Source: Toxotes chatareus
Taxonomy: Eukaryota > Chordata > Actinopteri > Toxotidae
Assembly: GCA_016801885.1 (NCBI GenBank)
Contig: CM028887.1
Span: 24,041,115 to 24,105,114, forward strand
Direction of reading: 5' to 3'
Length of the DNA: 64,000 bases
Of the stretch, positions 44,572-57,035 are shown one piece after another (the first letter of the stretch is position 1; each line of letters starts with the position of its first letter). The position numbers and the translations under genes were made by a program. The notes beneath the pieces were generated by a model. It was not told where the DNA came from. It did no database searches and was given only the letters and a program-made list of their open reading frames with translations.

Positions 44572-46690
44572 GTGAGTGTCCTGAGGCAGTCATCTGTCTG
44601 TCTTCTGTCTCACACACACTCACACTCTGAGCTCACCTTGAGGGCAGCCCTGCCTCTTTGTGCACCAGCATGGTTTACGCCCTCATGAGAACTGTGATCA
44701 CTCAACAGTTTCATAGTACACAACTGTATTATCAACAGCTAATCCACCATCTTTCAGCAGTGGTTTCTTCTTGAACCCTGAAAGACAGGCACGGAGCCTC
44801 AGGACACAGGCACACGGCCTCATTTTGTAACCTGTATGATGTAACCTTATGTATGATCAGACACGTAAATGTCATGAAACTGAAGTTGAAATGTCGAAGT
44901 ATCGACATGAAGGACGCAGCGCTGAGGTGAAGGCTTCATTCTATGTGATTCTACTTTAGTATTGCTCATCAGAGTAGTATTATACATAGTACTAAAGTTA
45001 TAGTAAAGAGTTATGGTAAAGACTAGTCACAACATGCGTACACCTGGTGTACAGTGTCAGGAAACATGCACTGAAAATCTAAAAGCACATGTATCAAAAC
45101 ACATACAAGAGTAAAAACACAAAAACTAACTTCCCCTAAAAACTAGCCATGCTGCAAATATCGAAACATAAACGACAGGAATGTGAGAGGAGAGAAGCCA
45201 AACACCAAAGTGCTTGATGCAACTCAGAGTGCAAATAAAAACCACTTACAAAACGTAACATAGCAGAAAGAAACAAAGCTAAGAGCCAAGGGTTAGAATT
45301 AGACGTTATAAGAAGTTAATACACAACAGCAGCAACTACCTTACCTGCTATCATTACTACCACAGCAGTTAGGGATGTTTGCTAACAATCAGCAACTATG
45401 GTGGTTTAATATTTGCAATATTTCCTTATTTGGAGCTCATCTAGCTGATGATTGTGCTTTATCTGTTCATGTGCTTTGGCCTTAGGGGACTCTGTTATTA
45501 AGCGTAGCCAAGTTGGTCGTGTTACTTCTTAATCAGTTGCTTTTTCCTCATTTCCGTTCACCACCCCCTCAATCATCTTATCACATGTAAAATGGATTAT
45601 CAGGGCTGTGCAGGGTGTGTGGTTACGTGTTTATTTGCATTACTGTTGTAATTGCCAATAGGATGATTATTGTTCAGTTGTGTTTTCCAATAAATATACT
45701 CTGTTCCTTTGGGAGTGTGTGCACCATATAAAATCATCTAGTGCAAGGGTCATCAACTAGAACTATATATTAAAATAGACTGTAGTTTTGATGCATAGGC
45801 TAAAACGTTGATATCAGTTACACTGTATCAGTGGTTCATCTTAATAATAAAAAAAGCCTGTTAAAGGAACTATAGACATAATTTACCATCAGACCAGTAA
45901 TTATGTTACAGCCGTTTAACGCTGAAAGCTGTAACTCTCAGCATGTCACCACACACAAATATGTATCAAATGCACCAGATATCAAAGTGTGACACTGGGC
46001 TTACTGTCTGTTTACATGGTGTGAAGTGTAGCCTCTGGCTCACCACCTTATTTGAATGGATTGTATTTGAATCTTCACCTTGGACCTGCCAGAACAAGCC
46101 CCTCAGCTTTTCTTAGGAACAAAAGGCTAATGAAGCGGCTGGTTTGTTTTCTGAATAATACTCCAGCACACAGATAAATTATCATTTATTACTTAAGAAT
46201 CATTAAGGATGCCAGTTTTAAAAACCTTCAGGAGTCAAATTGGTGTAAGTGTAAGGTCCAAAAAAAATAAAAGAAAAAATGAACAAGACTGAAAATAGGC
46301 AGATGTTTTATGTCTCTTCCTCGTCATCACAGATCATTTGCTACAAATTTATCTGCACATTTTCTTTTCCAGAGCCACAGAACATTATTTTAAATTTTAG
46401 TCACGATCCCAGCCTTTTTAGAAAAAGTGAATTACGGGGAAATGTTCATAAAATGAGGCACAAAGACATCTAGAATTTTCCATCTGATGTATAAAAGCAT
46501 CCAGGAAAGTGCTGCCTGGTCTGTTAGTATTTCAGCAGCTGTAAGTGTGATATAACTTCACAGGAGAAGAGAGGGTGAATGGTATCTGATACATACACGT
46601 GATATTGTAAGTGAAGCAATAGGACTGCACCGTATCACTGTACCTGGCTTATTATGGATGTTCACACACAGACACGCACACACATGCTAT
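44572..46690. other. Non-coding stretch
   Basis: AT-rich DNA with no recognised exon, repeat family or RNA gene. Confidence 0.45.
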
Positions 46691-46694
46691 CACC

Positions 46695-46746
46695 TGCCCC
46701 CCCCCCCCCCTCCCCTCCCCCCACCCTGCCCCCCTCCCCTCCCCAT
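46695..46746. repeat. C-rich tract (G-quadruplex-forming on the minus strand)
   Basis: A run of about 14 C is followed by CCCC, CCCCCC, CCC, CCCCCC, CCCC and CCCC tracts, separated by single T or A or by TG. The minus strand therefore carries well over four closely spaced G-tracts. Confidence 0.8.
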
Positions 46747-47872
46747 CACGTGCTCTTTTCTCCCCCTCCCTTCCACTGGCTGTGAGTGGAGCCATTGTGC
46801 CCAGAGGTCAGGGAGAGTCAGAGATACACAATGCCAGGGTCAGAGTCACTGCAGTGATGGCCCAACCACTCGGCAGCACCGTCCTACTGAGCCAGATAAA
46901 CCACAGTTAGGGAAGGACGGATTAAGGGAAAGAGAGAGGGATGAGGAAAGAGGAGTGAATACGAAGAGCAAAGGAGAAAGCGTTAACCCGACACAGAATA
47001 ACAGCCAGAAATAAAATCTCAGTATAACTCTCAGAAATGATGAGGAGGTATGACATAAAGGTGAGACTAGCAGATAAAGTTTGGTAGAGTCTGCTTTTGA
47101 TCGAGTAAAATTAAAAATAGGACATTGATGATATTTCAGAAGTTAGGTTTTATGGTCTTTTACATAATTTATTCTTTGTGTACGGGCTGTTTACCACGAC
47201 AGTAACACCCAGCAGACACCACAGGGAGGTGAATCATGTTAAAATATCCTGTTCAGTGGTAAAGGCTCATGTTTAAATGGGAGTGTGTGTGGGTATATAT
47301 GTTTGTGTACAGGTGTGTGTCTGTTTGTGTGCATGTGCAGGCTGTGGCTGTCACAGTAATAGCTATGAGTGCTGCGATGCAGGCAGAGATGCCTTCATTT
47401 CTTCAGAAAGTCTTTATATAAAGAGGAGACATAATGTCGATGTTATGTTCGATAATCACGTCTTTGTGTTTACTGCCCATCTCCACTGAAGTGTTAATGT
47501 GTCGGTCTTCAGCTCTCTCCAGTCCATAAACATAGCCTCGGTTAGAATAAGCACCATCTATTAGCTGACCTGCTGTCACCCCGGCAGAAGACAATCAATA
47601 CCCGTTGATAATGATGTCAATTTACTCACAGTAAACCGAAGATAATGACGAGACTGGAGGTCTCCTGTTATTACCTCATTTCATGGCTTTTGTCTCAATG
47701 CAGGGATCAAACATTACATGAACCCTCTTTGTAGCCTGTAGAGGAGTCTGTTACAGAATCAGCCTGAATCGAATCCTTCAGACAAAGACTTTTGTCCATA
47801 ATGTGGAAACATGTAATTGATGAGTCTTGTTAAATTTAATTATCGAAAAGCAACAAGTACAGGCTTATTGAG

Positions 47873-47905
47873 ATCCAGTATACAAACTGGGTTTGTATAC
47901 TGGAT
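47873..47905. repeat. Perfect 15-bp palindrome with 3-nt loop
   Basis: ATCCAGTATACAAAC, then TGG, then GTTTGTATACTGGAT; the arms are exact reverse complements. It is too short for a typical miRNA precursor. It could form a cruciform or be the remnant of an inverted-repeat element. Confidence 0.9.
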
Positions 47906-48618
47906 ATTTGGGTTTTATGCTGACGCTGAATATAAGGAAAACAATACACATACTGTGCATTAATAAGCACTAACAAAGAGAACGTACTTGATTCAGTATA
48001 TTTGCATGTAGAACAGTTACCATATTTACTTAACAGACTCCGCTCAGTCTGCACATCTGTGACATGCAATTAACATGCTGCAGTTCTCTAAAACCTCAAG
48101 CACTTTCTTGAGGCTAGTGCTGCAGTAATGCACTGAAGGAGGCGTCTGTTTCTTTTTTTTACATTCCAGCGAACATGTTATTCTTCAGTTCAAGAAAACT
48201 GTCTCTTCAGTGTGTGTGTTAGACAGCATTTTAGCTAAACTGAGTTTATAGATTGTATATTTACAACATTTGTTTGGTTTGTTGCTTTTGATGAATAATT
48301 TGATTTGTATTTTGTGTTGTGTTCTTAATGAACCTAACAGAAACTAAACAGGTTTAAAAGGGTTAAATATAAAGATAAAGGAGCATTATGTTTAACAGTC
48401 TTAAAGACAGTAAAACCAAAAGGCCCTTACTGTCTCTACATATAACAGTATTTAACCTCCACCCATTTGTGTTTAATTTGATTTGTATTCACCAGGAACC
48501 TCTGTGATTTCGTGAATCCTTGCTATGATTCACAAAACTCTTCCTGTTGCATTTTTAATCTGAAGGGTCCATGTGCAGCTGTGAGAGAAGGATTCAGGAC
48601 TTTTTACTTTGAAGACCG

Positions 48619-48621
<3 letters not shown>

Positions 48622-48704
<83 letters not shown>

Positions 48705-48748
48705 GCGTGCGTGCGTGTGCGTGTGCGTGCGTGCGTGTGTGTGTGTGC
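48622..48748. repeat. Long (GT)n microsatellite with GTGC variants
   Basis: Pure TG dinucleotides from 48,622 to about 48,699, then interspersed GTGC units to 48,748. Alternating purine-pyrimidine sequence of this length can adopt Z-DNA. Confidence 0.95.
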
Positions 48749-49770
48749 AGGTGTGCACATGTGTTGTAAATTGAGGTGAGGTCTGAGCCTCAGGTTGATC
48801 CACGGTCGATCTGACAAGAAGCACAGGGAGTCAGGATCCGCCTGCAGCCAGCTGCCCTCCCACACACACTTTCTCTTCTTCACACACACATTCACCCTCA
48901 CTCCTTCATTTACTACCTACACAGCCTCCGCCTGCATCCTCCACCCCATCCCCTCTCCTCCCTCCAGGATGCGGGCAAAGACAGCCAGGCTGAAGTGGAT
49001 GTCGGGGGGAATTAGATGCTAGCAGACAATTTGATTTCTTCGTCTTCAAGGCTTCCTTATCCTCCACAGACACAGGCAGCACAGGGTTTGATGCTCACAG
49101 ACAGCAGACAAGCAGGTCTGAGAAGAGGAGGAGACACAGATAGAAACAGACAGAGAGAGGAGCACATGACGGTAAAGAGTGATAAAGACAGAAAGAGATG
49201 AAGATGGAGATAGAATTAAAGAGTGTACTTTGAAACATACAAGAAATAAGTTGCCAGGTGATCAAGATTGGAGTAAAAAAGAAAGAACAATCGGGGGAAA
49301 AGACACCAGAGTAGAAAAAAACAAAGCAGGCAAAAGGTTGACTGTGTCAGTGGGAGAGAAACAAAGGAAAACAATAGGAGAGGCCATCCAGGCAGCCACT
49401 TAATAGTCCACCCACTCACTGCTGTCCAAATGGGCAGATTGACGCCTGTTAGCTCCTTTAATAGCTCCAATAATGGAGCACAGTTTAGATGGGTGGTGGG
49501 AAAGGGAGCCATCCCGTCCAAAGTAACTCAATTCCTCAGTTCTGTTCTCTCGTTTCAGCCCCTTTCAGCACATCAGGGCGGTGAGCAGATACTGTGCTCT
49601 TACCTCGCCGTGCTCATGTGCACAGATACATTTACTAACCCACAGAGGACTCTGGCAAGGTGAATTATGGCAAGAGTGGCCGACCTTGTGGTAATGTAAA
49701 ATCAGTTTGAGTTGTGAGTGTGTCTGTGGGTACTGTACATTTTGTGAATTATGAACATAACAGTGTTGTT

Positions 49771-49771
<1 letters not shown>

Positions 49772-49802
<31 letters not shown>
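49772..49802. repeat. (GT)n microsatellite
   Basis: About 15 uninterrupted GT units. Confidence 0.95.
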
Positions 49803-49806
<4 letters not shown>

Positions 49807-51315
49807 TGTACTGTGCACACATCATGAGGCTGTGTGTTATGTGGTCCTGTGTGTGTATGTGCTTTACTAAAGGGGAGTATGGAAGTGAGATATCCTGGAT
49901 GAGCTACAACATTATACTGTATTTGGAAAAATTGATAAGTCTAATGATGTTATTTATTGTAACACACACCTTAAAACCGTAAACCTTCCATTGGACCATA
50001 GACACTCATAGATACACAGAATATATACGCATATCTAGAAATAGTAGTCAGAGGGGTATATATAAGATTGCTTGGAGTGGATTTGAATGTTTCATTCAGT
50101 AGCTTTAATGGATCATGTAGATTAAATGGAGAGTTGGAAGAAGCTGATAAAGAAAATATATAATACCAGTCTGACAGTGTGGAATAAGATGGTTCTATCG
50201 TCATTAAAGCCACTGGTTGAAAAGGCGATGGGGGATGACTGGATTTCAAGGGGTTAAATATATTTTCAGTGTTAACCTCTGCTGCACCAACTCTGTATCT
50301 CTAAGCTTCTTGAATCTCTCCAAATATAGACATTTTATCCATTCTATGATCAAGGAGCAATCAAGTACACAAAAAAATAGCAAGATACACCCTGAATACA
50401 CTCCCCAGTTTATACTTGTATAAATACTTAAATATCTGTGGGGGTGGAAAATAAACATTAATATTATTCATAAATAAACAGTATCATCAATGGCAAAATA
50501 CACATTTGTCACACCATGAAAAAACAACTGGCGTTGAATGACTTGTTAATATTTTGATTTTCTGCATTGACTGTGACATCTTGTCATCTTTGACAGTGCA
50601 GTGTGTGGAAATGCAGCACCATGGCAATAAAGCACTTGGAAACTGAAAATGAAATTTAAAAAAAACTTGCTCAGCTAGCAAACACACCATATATACACAA
50701 TCACTTCACCTGTGCACCTCCCTCTGTGACTTCCCCGCACACTCACACAGCATAGCGCAGTCTACACCCAAAGGCAACAGTCCACCTTGTGTTCATTGGA
50801 GCACTGTGGCTACGTCTTGGCCTCAGTGCTGTTTTACAGTCCCCGTTGTTTGTAAAATATTTCCCTCAGCTGCAGGCGGAGCTGCTTTCTCAGCTGTACA
50901 GTTGCTGTGGCTGTCGGGCTCGTAGCAGGGGAGGAAACTGTATATCCGCTCCAGTTGTGGGCTGCCAGACCCTGAACACATCCAGAGTAACTTGTTAACT
51001 GATCACTGTTGGTGCCCCCACAGCCCAGCGGCTACACTTTGCATGTCTCCAACACCTCCACCTTCTCATCTCCCCACTAACCCCCCGCCCCAGCTGTGGG
51101 TTGCCAGGTCCTCAGTCCCCCCAGATGCGGGTTGCCAGATCGTAGTAAGCCCATGCAGGGTGGAGGGGGTCTGAGACGCTGGCTGTGGCCCGGTGCCACG
51201 CTGGGCCTGGTTATTATGTCCAGATGACATCAGCATGAGCAGCAGATGCCTTTTTGGCCACAGGGGCCGAACAGGGAGAGAGACAGCGAGAGCAAGAGAG
51301 GAAAGGAAAAAGAGA

Positions 51316-51317
<2 letters not shown>

Positions 51318-51362
<45 letters not shown>
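51318..51362. repeat. (GT)n microsatellite
   Basis: About 22 GT units between purine-rich GA sequence on both sides. Confidence 0.95.
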
Positions 51363-51370
<8 letters not shown>

Positions 51371-51836
51371 CATGGATGTCTGCATGCTGTTCACGACGGG
51401 ATCAGGCTATTTATTACCTCCCCACTTATCAGGCCATCTCCCTCACTCAGCTGGGAAGGAGTGTCTGTTTCATTCCAAAACGAGCGTTTCTCCTCACAAT
51501 GATAATGTAATCATGCACAGACGTACACACGCACGTACGGAGATGAGCCATTTAATAACAGTAATCGTTATCTATTTGCTGTGGCAGTGATGCTGACATA
51601 CACATGTGAAAAATGACATGATAATTAGCCTCATGAATAATTATGATGATACTAATTGATAGTAACAGTCATAGTAATAGCAATGGAAGAAGACTGCTTG
51701 ATGTCACACAGGAATACACTTTACAGTGCAATCATCTCAGTGAATGCATGAATAATGTAATTTACACTGACGCAAAATACCAGAGGATACTGCAGTTAAT
51801 GATGGTGATCAGGTTTTTGTTATGTGGGTCAGCTGA

Positions 51837-51880
51837 TGTATGTGTGTGTGTGGCCACCTGTGTGTGTGTGTGTGTGTGTT
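51837..51880. repeat. Interrupted (GT)n microsatellite
   Basis: Two GT tracts separated by GGCCACC. Confidence 0.85.
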
Positions 51881-52390
51881 GTACCGCTGAAAGCTGCTGT
51901 TTTATTTATGCCTGTGTTTCCTTTGAGGGACAGGCTGAAGAGGCAGGAGATTAAACTCATGGAGGCAAATCAAAGCAGAGGCAGACGATTTAGATTAAAG
52001 TGCCTGAACCTCACCAGGTTTAGCAAGTGCACAACAGTGTGTAGATGCGTGTGCACAAACGTGTGTATGTGTTTGTGTGCCTGTTAACCTGTGTGAGGCA
52101 GCAGGCAGCGCAGCCGTTCCTGTCTATCACCTCAGTTATTTTACAGTCCTCCTTCCCTGCAGATTATTATATACAGTCTATCCTTGCTCAGCTCTGACCA
52201 ATTTATTGGAGGGGAAAAGACGGGCATCAGGAAATTATATTTCTAATCAGACAACAGCAAAGGGCCCCTTTTATTAAAGTGGGGGTGCTCTCTCTTTCTG
52301 TCTCTCTGTCTGTGTTCAGAGCAGTCTACAAGGCTGATAATGGCCTCGGCCAGCCTTGTGTCATCATATTAAAGCACTGAACGATTCCCC

Positions 52391-52412
52391 TGCACACACA
52401 CACACACACACA
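52391..52412. repeat. (CA)n microsatellite
   Basis: About 11 CA units followed by a short CT run. Confidence 0.9.
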
Positions 52413-54482
52413 CTCTCTCTCCATCTCACACACATGCACACACACACTTGCTCTCAGACACACTGACTCTCCCGTCTCCTCCCTCTGACCAATTCCCTCA
52501 TATTCTTCCTGCTTCACTCCTGCTTTTCTAGTGAAAATAGACACTTTTGTTGTTCTTTCTTTTATTGGCCGATACCTGTGTGTATTATACCTTTTGAAAA
52601 AATATTGCATTCCCCCGAGAGCTCAGGGCCAGGCAATCGCACCTCATAAAAGCAGCTGTGGATTTGTAAAGCAGTAATGTGTTGGTGATCTAATGCACTG
52701 TGGCAGGTGGATGTTTGTGGCGGAGCAAACAGTGTGCATGCCTGCAGAATATACTGTGGTGTTAGTATAGTAATAGAAATGGAGTTAAATTCATTTTTTA
52801 AATATTTTTCTTGAGTTGTAAAATGTCATACTATAATTGACTGCTTATGAATACATACATATAATACAGAATGAGTTCAGATAATTCATTTTAAGTTATT
52901 TATTTTATAGTATGATCAGTCTCTGTGTGTGGTCCTATCTGTGCATGGTATGGTACCATGACAAAAAACCTAAATTAATTCAGTCATAATTAAAACAGCT
53001 GTGACAAAACGCTTTACTTTTTGAAAATTCCCTTCTCATTTTATTTGGCTAAATAAACTACATCACTGTCAGCTTTTGAAGCTGTTACTGATAACAAAGA
53101 GCTGCAGGGATTTCAGGCAAAATACCTCCATGGACTCTATGGACTGTGTGACTAAAATCATAGCATTTGAAGGTCATTTATCTTCATGACAAGAAAGTGG
53201 ATTTGACAAATGAGAAACATTTCTTCTCAGGCTACAAAAGGCAGTATAAGCCTTTTTGCAAAACCTCCTGCTTAAGCTGTTACTGCTTTGGGGAAAAGGA
53301 TTTAATCCAACAAGAACATTGTAATTAGCTCGCTAAGACAAGACCTTTAAAATATTTTTGCTAACCAAGCTTCGTTTGTTACTGGTGTTGGATTAAACAT
53401 TTGTAGATATTGCAGAAATATTCTTTATCTCAGATTAATGCCACAGACATTTCTCTGCAATGTTTGAAGCAAAACTCCACGCCACGCATTTAAGCCAGTA
53501 CACCGCAGTGTTTTGTGACAGCAGAGTCCAAAGGTTTGATTCTTATTTAAGTTTCACAGTGACAGTGCCTTGTTTGTTTGAAGGCTCATAATAAAACTGG
53601 GATTTCCACAGTGTCTGTACTTTGTGCTTTGGGAAGCAGTGATGACACACAGGGTAAAACTTAGCAGCTTCAGCAGCTGATGGACTGATGGCCTTACGCT
53701 GATGTTGTAATCACATAGTAACACCCTGTTATGAGGAAGCATTTGACAATATGGTACATTCACTTCACTGTATTGCCTTTGTGTTTACATAAATTGTATG
53801 TATAATTAAAAACACTTGTTTGGAATCTAAATGGTTATTTAAAAAAAAAAAAAAAAAGGTAAAAGGAAAATCAATAACACATGATGGTTTTAAACTGGAC
53901 TCACCTGATCAGTGAACTTAATGGAAAAATGTTATTTCAGTAACAGTCTATTTTACAGTGGTGTTTTTTTATAGGCTGTCTAAAGCAGGTTATCTTATGT
54001 TCCTTGAGACATCTTGTACCAGACTAGTAGCTGTGTGTATTTATGTGTACATACACACATATGTAGGAGCATACACAGTATGCGTTTGGAAGCAAAGCTG
54101 GTTTCAGTTGTAGCTGGGAATGCAGATGGTCTCTGAACAGTGAGAGACTAAACAGTTGCTCTGGGTTGCATCAGTTGTGTTTTTCTAACTCTGCACCATA
54201 TCATGACAGTGGTGCTAAATCAAACTAAAGTCCTAATTACAGGCCACTGATGGCTACATGGGAGTTGTCCCAGAGATAGTCAGTGGTTAAACACAGAGGA
54301 AACAGAAAATGTCACACAGGTAACGCAGCCTGGTTGCTCAGCTCTGGATCTTACTGATCTTTCCTTACTGTTCCTCTTTTTCTTTTTTCTTTTTTAATTC
54401 TTTAGTTATATCAGCTGCAATAAACAGTTCCTGCTTTACAGATCTTCTAGTAACCTCTCTGTTTCTTCCCCTCACCCTCCAG

Positions 54483-54569
54483 TCAGAGTGTTTTCATCCG
54501 GAGGCCCCTGTACTGTCCTGGAAGTTGACTGGTGACCACAGGTGACGGCTCAGCTCTGGAAAACCACCG
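54483..54569 (+). other. Exon-like segment, possible 5' UTR exon
   Basis: Preceded by a strong pyrimidine tract and AG (TTCTTCCCCTCACCCTCCAG) and followed by GTATGT at 54,570. An earlier donor GTGACG at 54,542 would shorten it. All frames are short. It is in the same orientation as the segment at 44,503-44,571 and may belong to the same transcript. Confidence 0.3.
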
Positions 54570-54888
54570 GTATGTTGTCATCCAAACTCAGACACCACCT
54601 CCAGGCTTCAGCTCAAGGTAAACATAAATGTCGCCAGCACGCACACACGCGCACACACACTCACGCTCACACATGCGCACACACACGCAGTCATTATGCA
54701 TATACAAATACATGGCGCAAAGTCATGCATAGTCAGTCTGCTGACATGCCCAGTAAGCTCATAAATTAGGGTTTCTGACGTGGATGTTCACATTCACTGA
54801 CACACACATATGTGAGCATAAGGACACAAAGCAAACATGTCACCCCAACTCATGAACACACATGCTCATCCCCACCGCGACCTCGGAT

Positions 54889-54915
54889 ACACACACACAC
54901 ACACACACACACACA
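54889..54915. repeat. (CA)n microsatellite
   Basis: About 13 CA units followed by CATTCATACATTCATACA. Confidence 0.9.
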
Positions 54916-55927
54916 TTCATACATTCATACACACACATACACAGCAGCATATATACCAAACAGTTTATAGTGGCTGCTGAACCCTCGGCCTATCTCTTGG
55001 CGGTGTGTCACTCAATCTTAATCCCTCTGGTATTTACAGCATGTGACAAGTGCACACAGCGACCGGTCAGGGAGCGATCCAGCCAGGATTCACAGGGCGT
55101 GGTTTTGCTTTTTCTCTTTGTTTTCTAAGCCATCAGACATCCTCATTGCGTGCAGCTGCGTTACTAATTTTAAGGTGTAGCATTGTTTTTGTAAGCTGAC
55201 CAGTTGTTACTACACAAATGTCAACATATCTGTGCCAGTTTGATGGAAACTAATGTCAAAAGAAAGCCACAAATGGATGCTCGGATTGATGGGTAAAATG
55301 TAAAGGAATGAGTAGAAGAGACGTGACATCACTGATAACAGCAAAAGCTTTTTTTATGTGCAAACTATATAATTTTTCTCAGTGCACACTCTGCAGAAAA
55401 ACATAATAAAATAAGTCCTAAATTATGGAGAGTAACGCAGGTTTGTGATACACCCATGAACAGACACCTCTGTACAGTTTTAAATACATTCTCTGCTGTT
55501 TCACTCATCCTGCCCTTCTAGCTTTTCATTGAGTTTCATTACAGCATTAAGCTGGTTCGAATGCCATAAAAGACAATGGGTTTGAGTCGATGGCCTTGCC
55601 TGTGCAGCCACAGCTGAGGCAGCCATTTTAATAGCTATTGACGCCAGGTTTTAGCCACGTTCTCCCACCACGCTTAAAAGCCCATGTTCCACTGATTAGC
55701 TAATTAAAACCTAGAGTGAGGGCTATCGATTCAGGGGAAGGGCAGTTGGGAGGCATCTGTCCCTCAGCTTGAGATGGCCCTGGTACTCTCCCACACACAC
55801 ATCTGCAGTTAGGGCCTAAAAGCATTACCAAGGCCTTTTACACTTCACTAAATCTATATATTGGCTTTGAGTAGAAGTTATCACTTCTATTTTGTAATTT
55901 GTGATTACCAGTTGAGGAGGTAATATT

Positions 55928-55932
<5 letters not shown>

Positions 55933-55959
<27 letters not shown>
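55933..55959. repeat. (GT)n microsatellite
   Basis: About 13 GT units. Confidence 0.9.
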
Positions 55960-57001
55960 TTGTGTTTGTGAGGAGGGCCACAGCTCTAACCTGCGTTCGA
56001 TCAGTCCCCTACCAGGCTCTGAGTAATGGTGGGTATTTATATCCAGAGCTATCAGACATCTGATGGTGGCAGATTACAGGCTTGTAGCTGGACAGGTAGC
56101 TATAGAGGTGTCAGCCCCCTCTTTTACAAAATCAAGACTCTTTCCTTTTTCTGCCACCTCACATTACAGCTAATACCATGATATCACCAGACCGGTGCGA
56201 GACAAGCTTATTTTTTTCTGGTAAAGGACAGACATAAATAAATACAGTTTGTTGCAGGCTCAGAGAAATGCACACTCACAGAAGTGATTGGTGTTGCACT
56301 CTGGGGGAATTTTTGGAAACGGATCACTGCAGCAGTGCAGAATAGAGATGATGAACAGTGAATCAACAGTAAGATTAGATGAGGAAAAAGGTAACAATGA
56401 ATATTATTAAGTCTAATTTAATTTCTATACTGGCTAAAATAGAACTGGCTTCATCAAAGACTGAAGTATTAGAGATTTATGCATATCTTCAATCATTTTA
56501 TTACAACCAAGCTACATAATTTTGTTTAGTTCATTTTTTTTTATGGCACCACTGATTTTGGCTTAACTTGTGAAGTTTTTAGTTAGTATTCAGTAAATTC
56601 ATCAGGCTCATGTTCTGTTGCTTTGTGTCCTGGAAAAGTAAAAACAGAAAAATAAAGTTTATGATCATAATGTTATAAAACAGTGTGAGGATATATTGAA
56701 TCTATGCAAGAAACGTGTAATAAACCTCATGTAAACCAAACACTGTAGCAAACACAAACAAAAAAGTATCTTGATGGACAAATCAGTGTGTCTGACCCTT
56801 GCCTGCAGAACAGCATGAGGTTAGCTGAGGTTGATGGACAGTGAATATTTCATTGGCATGGTTATGCAACTTACACACACACACATACACACTCACCTGT
56901 GTGGAAAGTAGGCCGTGTTAGTTCCATAATCACACTCTTTCATAATGAGACTTACCTAACCGCTGATCCCTTCTTGGTAAGGTTTTACACAGCAAATAAA
57001 C

Positions 57002-57035
57002 TGTGTGTGTGTGTGTGTGTGCGTGCGTGCACGTG
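57002..57035. repeat. (GT)n microsatellite with GC units
   Basis: About 10 GT units continuing into GCGTGCGTGCACGTG. Confidence 0.85.

Larger units (their letters stand above)
46747..54482. other. Non-coding stretch rich in GT arrays
   Basis: Nearly 8 kb with no supported gene. It holds the 15-bp palindrome (47,873-47,905), several GT/CA microsatellites, and a GA-rich segment near 49,100-49,380. An A17-18 run lies at about 53,841-53,858. ORFs here run through simple repeats or are short. Confidence 0.5.

Noticed and set aside
46658..47014. 118-codon open frame with a proline run
   Set aside because: The proline run comes from the C-rich tract; the rest has no family features, and no splice or poly(A) context supports it.
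48512..48901. Open frames on both strands of Cys-Val or Thr-His repeats
   Set aside because: They are translations of the (GT)n array and have no coding signal.
48967..49020. Possible exon after a pyrimidine-rich AG (CTCCCTCCAG)
   Set aside because: No matching donor or open frame with protein features.
49559..49580. Possible 22-nt micro-exon between CGTTTCAG and GTGAGC
   Set aside because: Too short to support without transcript evidence; such AG/GT pairs occur by chance.
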